Below the pieces are notes generated by a model. That model saw only the letters and a program-made list of their open reading frames with translations, was not told the origin of the DNA and made no database searches. Both the position numbers and the translations under genes were made by a program. Of a DNA stretch of 11,616 nt, positions 1-6,447 are shown piece after piece (the stretch's first letter is position 1; each line of letters opens with the position of its first letter). The DNA comes from Dictyocoela muelleri (taxonomy: Eukaryota > Microsporidia). The stretch lies in the NCBI GenBank assembly GCA_016256075.1, contig SDVU01000640.1, forward strand, positions 1-11,616, given 5' to 3'.

Positions 1-78
1 TATCTTTTAAGATATATGTTGAATAGAAATGAAGGCGAAAGGGCATTCCAAGCCTTAATTGAATTAATAATTAAATAA
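1..78 (+). CDS. possible 3' end of an unidentified gene (5' part outside window)
   Basis: Frame 1 is open from the first base for 25 codons and stops at TAA 76-78. The tail reads RNEGERAFQALIELIIK near its end. Its base composition (GAAGGCGAAAGGGC, CCAAGCC) is richer in G+C than the noncoding DNA that follows, as expected for coding sequence here. An AATAAA at 74-79 overlaps the stop, which would fit a very short 3' untranslated region. I do not recognise a family, and 25 codons is too short to exclude chance. It could also be the end of a transposable-element ORF. Confidence 0.3.
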   Translation, partial: YLLRYMLNRNEGERAFQALIELIIK

Positions 79-124
79 AATTTTTTATTAACATTTCGTA
101 GATGTGTACATAAGGTTTTTTTTA

Positions 125-285
125 AAAAAAATTGTACACCCCCTTTTTAGCCATCTAAAATGCACCTGATCCATTTTATTTTATAGATATTGCGAAAATC
201 AGTTTTCAATATGTATAAAAGATATTATAAAAAAATTTATTTGTTTTTGTTAATGCCATTTCTGTATATTCGATATTTTGCTAGA
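125..285. repeat. degenerate copy related to the foldback element at 3525-4102
   Basis: Bases about 185-285 (AAAATCAGTTTTCAATATGT, then TTTGTTTTTGTTAATGCCAT and a GTATATTCGATATTTT stretch) align with the arms of the foldback element in SINE copy B: AAAACTGATTTTTACAATAT, CTTTGCTAACGTAATATTCC and GTATTTTCGATAATTTT at 3848-3930, and the reverse complement of ATGGCATTAGCAAAGAAAAA at 3703-3722. An ACACCCCC stretch at 136-143 matches the ACACCCC and GGGGGGTGT landmarks of that element. Boundaries are uncertain. No protein is encoded. Confidence 0.4.
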
Positions 286-482
286 GAAGAAGTATCTAAG
301 GAAGAATAGACCCCAATATTTCTAAAAGGGTAATTTCATTACATAATACGCAAATAATCGCAGGTTCTAATGTATGTTTTTTTATTAAATAATTAAATGC
401 GCCTTATAATGTAAAAAAGCATTATTATTGAAGTAATTCTATCATTATTATTATTTAAAAAAATTAAATTCTAAAAAAAAAC

Positions 483-566
483 AATTTTAGTGCTTTTGTA
501 TCTTTTCCGGGCTAATTTTATTTTAAAAAAAAATTTAGCCAGGAAAAGATACAAGACCTAAATTAT
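483..566. repeat. short perfect-type hairpin, about 80 bases
   Basis: Two 23-base arms (496-518 and 532-554) begin TTGTATCTTTTCC and end GGAAAAGATACAA. They are reverse complements with two mismatches around a 13-base A/T loop. Complementarity continues outward, with gaps, to AATTTTAG at 483 and CTAAATT near 566. It could be a tiny MITE or a structured transcript end. It sits next to the tail of SINE copy A, and nothing shows that it is transcribed. Confidence 0.6.
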
Positions 567-580
567 TTTTTTTAATTTTG

Positions 581-1047
581 TTAATATTTATATTTATATT
601 ACATGCTGACAACATCCATAGCTGTCCACCCGGAGAGTTTTCTCCAACCATAGTCATCAGACTTTTGGTTTCTGGCGTTACAATAATACGTCATTTCCTA
701 AGCTGCACAGAAGCCCAGCTGTATACTCGATTTTCGTTTTATAATGACTCTGCAGGATACAGGTAATTAAAAGCCTTTTAAAAATTTTTTTTCACTACTT
801 TTTGCCGAGATGCGTCGCCGCACTCATCTTCCCACCTAGGAGAATCCCTTCTGCTTCATTGTCATATTAGACGCAGTCCTAATCAGCTATATCACACTGG
901 AAGAACTGTATATTATTACTATATTTCTTATGTTTTTGACCGCTTAACTTCATTCCCTCATTATTTATTAAAAAGTGACGTCAGCGGAATTCGAACCTAG
1001 ATACTTAAATTTTACATTCAAGTGTTTTGACCACTGAGCTAACTGGC
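581..1047 (-). mobile_element. tRNA-derived SINE, copy A (full length)
   Basis: On the minus strand the element starts at 1047 with a tRNA-like head: GCCAGTTAGCTCAGTGG resembles a Pol III A box, and GGTTCGAATTCCGC (about 1000-983) a B box and T loop, followed by CTGACGTCA. A body of about 370 bases is shared with four other copies in this window, including the landmarks GACGCATCTCGGC, TACCTGTATCCTGC, GTATACAGCTGGGC and GCTATGGATGTTGTCAGCAT. The 3' end is a TAATATAAATATAAATATT tail rather than poly(A). The element has no coding capacity; SINEs move using the machinery of a partner LINE, and none is seen here. T-rich flanks (TTATTTTTTT at 563 and 1049) may be a target duplication, but they are low complexity. 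Start-to-stop runs at 578-766 on this strand are chance. Confidence 0.85.
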
Positions 1048-1060
1048 TTTTATTTTTTTA

Positions 1061-1103
1061 TATGCTCTTATTTACGATTACTAAATTTGGGTCAAAATAG
1101 ATA
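1061..1103. repeat. terminal fragment of the palindromic MITE at 2562-2856
   Basis: This 43-base segment (TATGCTCTTATTTACGATTA, then CTAAATTTGGGTCAAAATAG and ATA) matches the right end of the 295-base palindrome, which reads ATGAGCTCTTATGTACTCTT, ACTAAATTTGGGTCAAATGG, ATA. Only the outer 43 bases are present. The remainder is absent where SINE copy A begins 14 bases upstream, so the element was truncated or broken here. Confidence 0.6.
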
Positions 1104-1911
1104 AAACTTGTAATAAAAAATAAAAAAAAAGGTAAGCTATAAAAATATATATTTAAATAATTTATTTCTTCAACAAAGAGAGAAAGTCTGAATAAACACG
1201 CTTAATATTTCTTTTACATGACAATAAATGCAGATATTTTTGAACATTCATCCCGTTAATTCCGAAATAATCATGTTTTTTTCGTTTCAACAACATCCAT
1301 AATGTTAATTAACTATGTATGTTTACCTGTTTAAGGATTTACAAAGTTTTTTTTCTATTGACAGTCTAATGTTTGAACCACTTTTCTTCGATTCATACAT
1401 ACGATTTCCACATATCACTTACTATTTAAGTTACCTTTTCAAAGAATTCAATGAGAGATTGTAGAATGTTAGCAGTTGTTTCGAATTACATGAAAAAGCA
1501 CCTTCCACTACCCAACTTCTATTCCTCCAAATATCCTCAATGGCTTTTTATTTCTTTCCTTATTATATTTTATTTTATTAGACAGAGTTTCATCTATTTG
1601 AACTTCTTTGCTTCTCCTCATATTTTTTATTGTTGGTTAAAAAGTCTTTAATGCAGGTTTTATAAATTTTTTTTTTTCAAATTATAATAGGTTGTTTTAC
1701 TTATTTTAAGTTCCCGAATAGCTTCTTTTAGCCCTATATTTTTATTAAAGTACAAAAGTGTAAATCTAATAAACTTTAAAATAACAATTTGCAATCCTCT
1801 AAAACCGTACCTTCCAAAACAGACCTTCTATTTCGGCATTATTTAACATATCTCCTCACATATCTATTTAAACAATGACGGTTTCTTTCAAGATTCATTA
1901 AATTTCAGCAT
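1104..1911. other. A+T-rich stretch without a recognisable gene
   Basis: No domain, RNA gene or repeat family member was recognised. A 66-codon open stretch at 1451-1651 (+) translates to a Phe/Ile/Tyr-rich string typical of random A+T-rich DNA and has no C-run before its ATG, unlike the host genes here. CTTCTATTT and similar T-rich runs recur but form no ordered array. Confidence 0.4.
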
Positions 1912-2380
1912 TTGGTTTATGTCAGTTTTGTTTTTTAATTTTCGTGTTGTTTTTTAATTTTCATGTTGTTTTTTAATTTTCATGTTGTTTTTGAAAAATT
2001 AAAAAACAACACAAAATAAGAATAAAGCCAAAATTCCCTGAAAATTTTTGTCTTGCGCGGAGCATTTTAATTAATCACAAACCGTTAAATTTCTTCATTA
2101 ATTTTATCAAATAATCAGTATTTTAATTTTTTTGATCAGGAATTTCCCTTTCATTATTTGAAATTTGTTTTTTAATAATATATTGAATCTCAAATTCGCG
2201 AATTTCATTCTTATTATAAGTATACAATCCTAAATATCAGTAATTTCTTTATCATTAAATAGGAAAGTTTATTTTCCATACTGAATCCTTCGTCCGTTTT
2301 ATTATTATTTTATGTTTTCTTTTAATTTTTTAAAAACAACATGAAAATCGCAAAACAACACCAAACTGGCATGAACCCTG
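1912..2380. mobile_element. nonautonomous inverted-repeat element, about 469 bases
   Basis: The left end reads GGTTTATGTCAGTTTTG. The right end, on the reverse strand, reads GGGTTCATGCCAGTTTGG, followed by TGTTGTTTTGCGATTTTCAT. Both then run into matching TTTTTAATTTT and CATGTTG blocks, giving imperfect terminal inverted repeats of about 60-90 bases. The right terminus (CAGGGTTCATG on the minus strand) resembles hAT-type ends, but no clean 8-base target duplication is visible; GCATTT occurs on both flanks. The interior has no coding potential. I read it as a MITE-like deletion derivative of unknown superfamily. Confidence 0.5.
1927..1986. repeat. three tandem copies of a 20-base unit
   Basis: A unit of the form TGTTTTTTAATTTTCATGT is repeated three times with period 20; the first copy has CG where the others have CA. 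An inverted partial copy follows (AAAAATTAAAAAACAACAC, from 1995) and another near 2319-2356. The array lies inside the left inverted repeat of the 1912-2380 element and resembles the subterminal repeats that transposases bind in some DNA transposons. It could equally be replication slippage. Confidence 0.7.
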
Positions 2381-2561
2381 CATTTATTACATTGCATGAT
2401 CTCTGGAATTATTCATATAGATTTGCAAAAAATGAATTCTTCTGATTTTTTTATATTATAAATGTCAAAATTATAATATCTCATATCGTCTATATTTTTT
2501 ATAGATCTGCTCATGAGGTTTAAAAAAAATTTTATTATTATTTTGCCGGCAAAATAAAAAT

Positions 2562-2856
2562 TATCCATTTTGACCCAAATTTAGTAAGAGTACATAAGAG
2601 CTCATAAAAACAGATTTGCTATTTTGAAAGATCATATTTAAATACTAGAGGAAAAATATTTTTCTTTTTAAATAAGTTCTTTATATGGGAATATTATCAG
2701 ATCAAATCGAAGATCTGATCAGATAATATTACCATATAAGAACTTATTTAAAGAGAAAAATAGTTTTCCTCTAGTATTTAACTATGATCTTTCAAAATAG
2801 CAAATCTGTTTCTTATGAGCTCTTATGTACTCTTACTAAATTTGGGTCAAATGGAT
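2562..2856. mobile_element. near-perfect 295-base palindromic MITE (foldback)
   Basis: The left arm (2562-2706) starts TATCCATTTTGACCCAAATT. The right arm (2712-2856) ends AATTTGGGTCAAATGGATA. The arms are reverse complements over about 145 bases with only scattered mismatches and small gaps, separated by about five bases. TA at both outer edges fits the TA target duplication of Tc1/mariner-like MITEs, though the superfamily is not proven. The low mismatch between arms suggests recent arrival or arm homogenisation. A second partial copy is at 1061-1103. There is no coding capacity. A transcript would fold into a long hairpin. Confidence 0.85.
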
Positions 2857-2910
2857 ACCTAGTGCCTGTTTAACATATAAATAAAAAAATTAAAAATATG
2901 TATAAGAGTA

Positions 2911-2952
2911 ATCGGTCGGTCGTGACCCCTGCGCGTTAGCCGCTATACTCGC
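2911..2952 (-). repeat. G+C-rich island, possibly a decayed tRNA-like head of another SINE
   Basis: About 42 bases of roughly 60% G+C sit in DNA that is otherwise about 75-80% A+T. Read on the minus strand it contains TATAGCGGCTAACGCGC, similar to a Pol III A box, and GGGGTCACGACC, loosely like a B box. The spacing between them is too short for a working tRNA, and no cloverleaf can be drawn. It may be the head of a second, unrelated SINE. The rest of 2857-3197 is plain A+T-rich sequence with nothing recognised. Confidence 0.3.
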
Positions 2953-3197
2953 AAAATTTATTCAAAATTTTTCGAAATAAGCGGTTAATTCGTATTCTTA
3001 AATTCAATAATTTATAACTTAAAGATTTAATTATAAAATATATCTAAAAAATAAATTTGAAACTCTATTAAATTAATAACAACCCGAAATCTGAATTTAA
3101 AAACATATTTAAAAGCAAATAACACCTCAATATATCTAAAACTTCAACCTTTAAAAATAATCATCCAACTTATTTTAATAAATAATCATCAGACTGT

Positions 3198-4230
3198 GTC
3201 CAGTTGCTCAGTGGTTACCAGTCTTCAGTGTAAATTTTAAATATCGTGTTCGAATCCTGCTGACGTGATTCTTTAGTAAATAATGTAGGAATGGCATTAA
3301 GCGGACAAAAACTATAGAAATAAAACATTAATATACAGCTGACAAGTGTGACATAGGTGATTAAGACATGGTTTAAATGAAAACGACTCGGAATGTATTT
3401 CCTAGGTGTGGTGATGATTGCGGCGGCGTATCTCGGTAAAATATGTAGTGAAAAAAAATCATGAAAAGTCTATAATTATATGTATTCTGCTGAGTCATTA
3501 GTAAAACAAAAATCGCGTATATAGATCTTATATCAAAATATGACCAAGTCAAAGGTAGCTATAATTTTTTAAAAAAAAAACTTTAAAAAAATTGGAAAAT
3601 TTTTAATAAAAAATTTATTGAAAAAAATAACCCATTTGAATTTTCAGTTCTGACTTTTTTTACAACACCCCGCTATAAAAATATCTTAAAAAAATAATAA
3701 AAATGGCATTAGCAAAGAAAAATAATTTCTTTATGTAGTCCTATATATATTGTAAAAATCTGGTTTTAATATAAGCTGTAATATCGTGTTTAGTAAATTT
3801 AGGGCTTTGTTCAAAATTTACGAACTTGGTATTCTCGATTTATATTAAAAACTGATTTTTACAATATGTATATAAAACTGTATAATTTTTTTCTTTGCTA
3901 ACGTAATATTCCGTATTTTCGATAATTTTTAGAGGGGGGTGTAAGGGAAGTTTTAATCAATAATTTTTCGATTTCAATGTATTTTTTTATTAATATTTCT
4001 ATATTCATACTTTTTTCTTAAAAATTATTTCTTTGTTTTTTTATTGAAAGATGGCCAATATTTTTTTTAAAAAAATGAACATCTTTCGATAGAAGACACC
4101 AACTATGCCTCTGGGTAGTTTAGGAAGTGACGTATTATGGAACACCAAGAATCAAAGATTTAAAGACCAAAGTTGGAGGCAACTCACCTGGTTGGAAGCT
4201 ATGGATGTTGTCAGCATTAATATAATAATA
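3198..4230 (+). mobile_element. tRNA-derived SINE, copy B, split by a foldback insertion
   Basis: The head starts GTCCAGTTGCTCAGTGG and carries TTCGAATCCTGCTGACGT at about 3250. The body follows the family order to GTATATAG at 3524. It resumes at about 4103 with CTATGCCTCTGGGTAG and ends GCTATGGATGTTGTCAGCAT plus a TAATATAATAATA tail. The 578 intervening bases are foreign (see 3525-4102). CAGACT occurs just before the head (about 3190-3195) and just after the tail (about 4233-4238), a plausible short target duplication of the SINE itself. The copy ends 68 bases upstream of the NEDD8 ATG, so its tail occupies or borders that gene's promoter. Confidence 0.85.
3525..4102. mobile_element. 578-base foldback element inserted in SINE copy B
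   Basis: The insert interrupts the SINE between GTATATAG and CTATGCC; the ends are uncertain by about five bases. Its centre (about 3703-3915) is an imperfect inverted repeat: ATGGCATTAGCAAAGAAAAA and TTGTAAAAATCTGGTTTTAA on the left pair with TTAAAAACTGATTTTTACAA and TTTTTTTCTTTGCTAACGTA on the right. The loop of about 70 bases contains its own GTAAATTT/AAATTTAC stem. ACACCCCG at 3664-3671 and GGGGGGTGT near 3934 extend the symmetry. It has no coding potential. A degenerate relative lies at 125-285. The superfamily is unknown. Confidence 0.65.
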
Positions 4231-4298
4231 CCCAGACTCTTAAAATCAAATAAATGTAAATCATTTAATTAAAAACAAATCTATTTACCTAACCCCAA
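4231..4298 (+). promoter_or_regulatory. start-proximal region of the NEDD8 gene with CCCC motif
   Basis: Only 68 bases separate the SINE tail from the ATG. They are A+T-rich except for CCCC at 4293-4296, two bases before the start codon. The Rpr2 gene (CCC touching its ATG) and the transposase fossil (CCCC four bases before its ATG) share the arrangement, which matches CCC-like start-proximal signals described for microsporidian genes. No 3' splice site or bacterial ribosome binding site is seen. Confidence 0.45.
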
Positions 4299-4550
4299 AT
4301 GTTAATTAGAATAAAAACCTTGGCAGGTCGAGAAAGAGAAATTGAAATTAATTCAGAGACCACAGTCATGCAACTTAAAGAAGAAATAGAGTCATCGGAA
4401 TTAATACCACCATGTCAGCAGAAACTTATTTTTTTTGGAAAATTGATGAATGATGATAATAAAAAGGTAAGTGAATATAGTGTAAAGCCGGGTAGTGTTA
4501 TACATATGGTATTGGCATTAAGAGGTGGTGGCGAATCTTATGAGTTGTAG
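4299..4550 (+). CDS. NEDD8: NEDD8/Rub1 ubiquitin-like modifier precursor
   Basis: The gene encodes a complete 83-residue protein. The N-terminus MLIRIKTLAGRE aligns with NEDD8 MLIKVKTLTGKE, followed by IPPCQQKLIFFGKLMND (ubiquitin/NEDD8 IPPxQQRLI and GKQMND) and GSVIHMVLALRGG. Ala73, before LRGG, is the NEDD8 signature (Ala72 in human, where ubiquitin has Arg) that tells NEDD8-specific E1 from ubiquitin E1. Leu8, Ile44, Lys48 and Val71 of the hydrophobic-patch region are kept. After Gly77 a six-residue tail, GESYEL, would be cut off by a NEDD8 protease to expose the diglycine for conjugation to cullins. A hand alignment gives roughly half identity to human NEDD8 with one inserted residue near 54-60, which is very divergent for this family. 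No intron is seen. Ubiquitin itself is unlikely because of MLI, MND and Ala73. It lies just downstream of SINE copy B. Confidence 0.9.
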   Translation: MLIRIKTLAGREREIEINSETTVMQLKEEIESSELIPPCQQKLIFFGKLMNDDNKKVSEYSVKPGSVIHMVLALRGGGESYEL

Positions 4551-4605
4551 TAAAATTGAAATTTTCTTGCAAATCTTAAGATTTTTTAATAATTACATCT
4601 TGTTA

Positions 4606-4611
4606 AATAAA
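4606..4611 (+). terminator. candidate poly(A) signal of the NEDD8 gene
   Basis: AATAAA lies 56 bases after the TAG stop codon, a reasonable distance for 3' end formation. The Rpr2 gene has the same hexamer at 52 bases. In DNA this rich in A+T the hexamer also occurs by chance. Confidence 0.45.
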
Positions 4612-5276
4612 TGATTAAAAGTATTTTCATAAATTTTTTAAATCTAAATTTGTTTTCAAATGTATTTTAAAATTCTTTATCATATAAATTAATTCTATCT
4701 AATTGTAATTTAAGAAATGTCAGATAATGGTTACATTCTAATTCATATAAAAAAGAAGTTCTGATAATAAACTTATTAGTTTTTTATCAAAACTATGAAA
4801 TAAACTGTTTTATGAATAATTATAAAAGAGTTTGCTATTAGATTCTTATATTTATTTTTGGTAATAGTCGGGTTAGCCCAATTTTAAACGATTTTAAAAA
4901 TTTATCTTTATTTATGACTTTATTCAATATACACCCTTACTTATTATCATTTGAAAATACATCTTCACTCATTACCTTTAAAATAAAATCCGACAATTTT
5001 CCATTTTAACAAAAATCAGTACTCCTAAAACTGATCTTGTGGTAATATAAAATAGTTTTTGGAAAATACTTGTTAAATTATCAGCGTAGATTGTAACCAT
5101 TTAATTTTTAATGTTTAACTTACTATAGTTAGCCAAATTTAAGGGTTAATATTTAGACTACGTTGTATATTTTAGCATGAGAATTTTTATTAACTATATT
5201 TATGCTCATAATTCATCGTAATAATTTTAAAAATGTTTTTATATAAATATGATCATTTTAAGGCATCAATTTAGGG
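4612..5276. other. A+T-rich intergenic stretch without a recognisable gene
   Basis: No coding sequence, RNA gene or known repeat was recognised. A GGTTAGCC-type motif occurs at about 4870 (GGGTTAGCCCAATTTTAA) and about 5128 (AGTTAGCCAAATTTAA), a loose direct repeat. The first half also resembles the GGGTTAGCCACC in the end of the MITE at 5277. This may be the trace of an older related element. Confidence 0.35.
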
Positions 5277-5619
5277 TAACTTTGGTTCTACAACGGGTTA
5301 GCCACCATCTGTCCAAAATAGGAAATCATCATTCTGAAGAGGAGAGAACATGATTCTTATTGAAATAAGCCTGTAATAAGGAGATAAACATATATATATG
5401 ATATAATGTAAGCTTGGACAGACCTTAATTGTGTAAAAATGCCGCTTTGCAGCATTCTTACTAAATTAAGATTTATACAAGATTAAATTATATATTTTAT
5501 ATAAAAGTTTATCTCCTCATTTCAAGCTTATTTCAATTAAGAATCATGTTCTCTCCTCATCTGAATGACGATTTCCTATTTTGGACAGGTGGTAACTAAC
5601 CCGTTATAGAACCGTAACT
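5277..5619. mobile_element. 343-base MITE with arms of about 112 bases
   Basis: The left arm (5277-5388) contains GGTTCTACAACGGGTTAGCC, CTGTCCAAAATAGGAAATC, GAGGAGAGAACATGATTCTT and GAGATAAAC. The right arm (5507-5619) holds the same blocks as reverse complement, in reverse order, with about ten scattered differences and small gaps. The central 118 bases are unrelated to the arms and noncoding. The length, long inverted repeats and lack of an ORF are typical of a MITE. Superfamily and target duplication are not clear, because the outermost bases (GTAACTTTGG against GTTACGG) are ragged. Confidence 0.85.
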
Positions 5620-5740
5620 TTTGTCAAAAAAGAGTTATTAAGGTAAACCCATCAAATTTAAATATATAGAGTTTATCTATCAATTTAATAATCTTTTATC
5701 TAATAAAAAATTGTGTCAATCAATTTAGTAATGCCATGAT

Positions 5741-5850
5741 TAGGGCCCGTAGAAATATACATTTTTTTTCTTTTTTTTTCAGTATAAATATCCGCCGAAT
5801 ATCCGTTTTTTTGACCAAATATCTGGTTTTTCGTGTAAAATACACGGTTT
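5741..5850. mobile_element. lone hAT-type terminus (fragment)
   Basis: TAGGGCCCGTAGAAATA at 5741 is nearly the same as the left terminus of the hAT element at 7883 (TAGGGCCCGTAAAAAAA). It is followed by ATATCCG-type repeats (TATCCGCC, ATATCCGTTT, ATATCTGGTTTT) that recall that element's ATCCGC subterminal motifs. No matching right end is found before SINE copy C, so this is a truncated end or a diverged short relative. The right limit given is approximate. Confidence 0.5.
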
Positions 5851-5982
5851 TTTCTCATTAGACTCACAAGAAATTTTGCTTAAACTAATTTTAGAGTAAA
5901 AATGTAACAAAAATGATCATTGAAAGTCTAAAAGAACATTCATTTTCAGAAATCATAAAACTATATTTAGTTATTTAATAGG

Positions 5983-6447
5983 GGCCAGATAGCTCAGTGG
6001 TTTACTCTTGAATGAAAAATTTAAGTATCGAGGTTCGAATCCCGCTGACGTCACTCGTTGATAAATAATGGGGGGGTGACATTAAGCGATCAAAAACTAT
6101 AGAAATATAGTAATAATATAATGTTGTTCCAGTGTGGTATAGCTATTGAAGACTTGGTCTAATATGACAATGAGGCTGAAGGACCCTTCTAAGTGTGGGG
6201 ATGAATGCGGTGACGCATCTCGGATAAATGTAGTGAAAAATTGAATTCATGAAAAGCTACTAATTACCTGTATCCTGCTGAGTCATTAAATGAACAAAAA
6301 TTGCGTATACAGCTTGACTTCTGGGTAGCCTAGGAAGTGATGTATTATTGGAACACAGAAACCAAAGGTCGTAAGACTATGTTTGGAGACAATTCCCCGG
6401 GTTGGCAGCTATGGGTGTTGTCATCATGTAATATAATATATAATATT
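5983..6447 (+). mobile_element. tRNA-derived SINE, copy C (full length)
   Basis: The head reads GGCCAGATAGCTCAGTGG with GGTTCGAATCCCGCTGACGT at 6031-6050, the best-preserved Pol III A and B boxes of the five copies. The body carries the family landmarks GACGCATCTCGG, TACCTGTATCCTGCTGAGTC, GCGTATACAGCTTGAC and GGAAGTGATGTATTATTGG. The end is GCTATGGGTGTTGTCATCAT and a TAATATAATATATAATATT tail. ATTTAAT on both sides (about 5973 and 6450) may be its target duplication. It is uninterrupted and is the best local reference for the family. The head cannot form a functional tRNA: the T stem is mispaired. Confidence 0.88.

Noticed and set aside
578-766. 62-codon open reading frame on the plus strand
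   Set aside because: It is a chance reading of the minus-strand SINE copy A; the same frame is not kept open in copies D and E.
1451-1651. 66-codon ATG-started open stretch rich in Phe, Ile and Tyr
   Set aside because: Composition is that of random A+T-rich DNA, there is no C-run before the ATG and no recognisable motif. A small membrane protein cannot be fully excluded.
1927-1986. CRISPR-like array
   Set aside because: The 20-base units are directly adjacent with no unique spacers, so this is a plain tandem repeat inside a mobile element.
2538-2557. Perfect 20-base palindrome centred on GCCGGC
   Set aside because: It is striking in A+T-rich DNA but single, short and with no partner or context; probably chance or an edge of older repeat debris.
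4868-5300. Repeated GTTAGCC motifs as telomere-like repeats
   Set aside because: Three dispersed copies are not a tandem array and do not match a standard telomere unit.
5983-6055. Functional tRNA gene at the head of SINE copy C
   Set aside because: The A and B boxes are good but T-stem pairing fails, no acceptor pairing closes the cloverleaf, and the same head recurs attached to the same body elsewhere.
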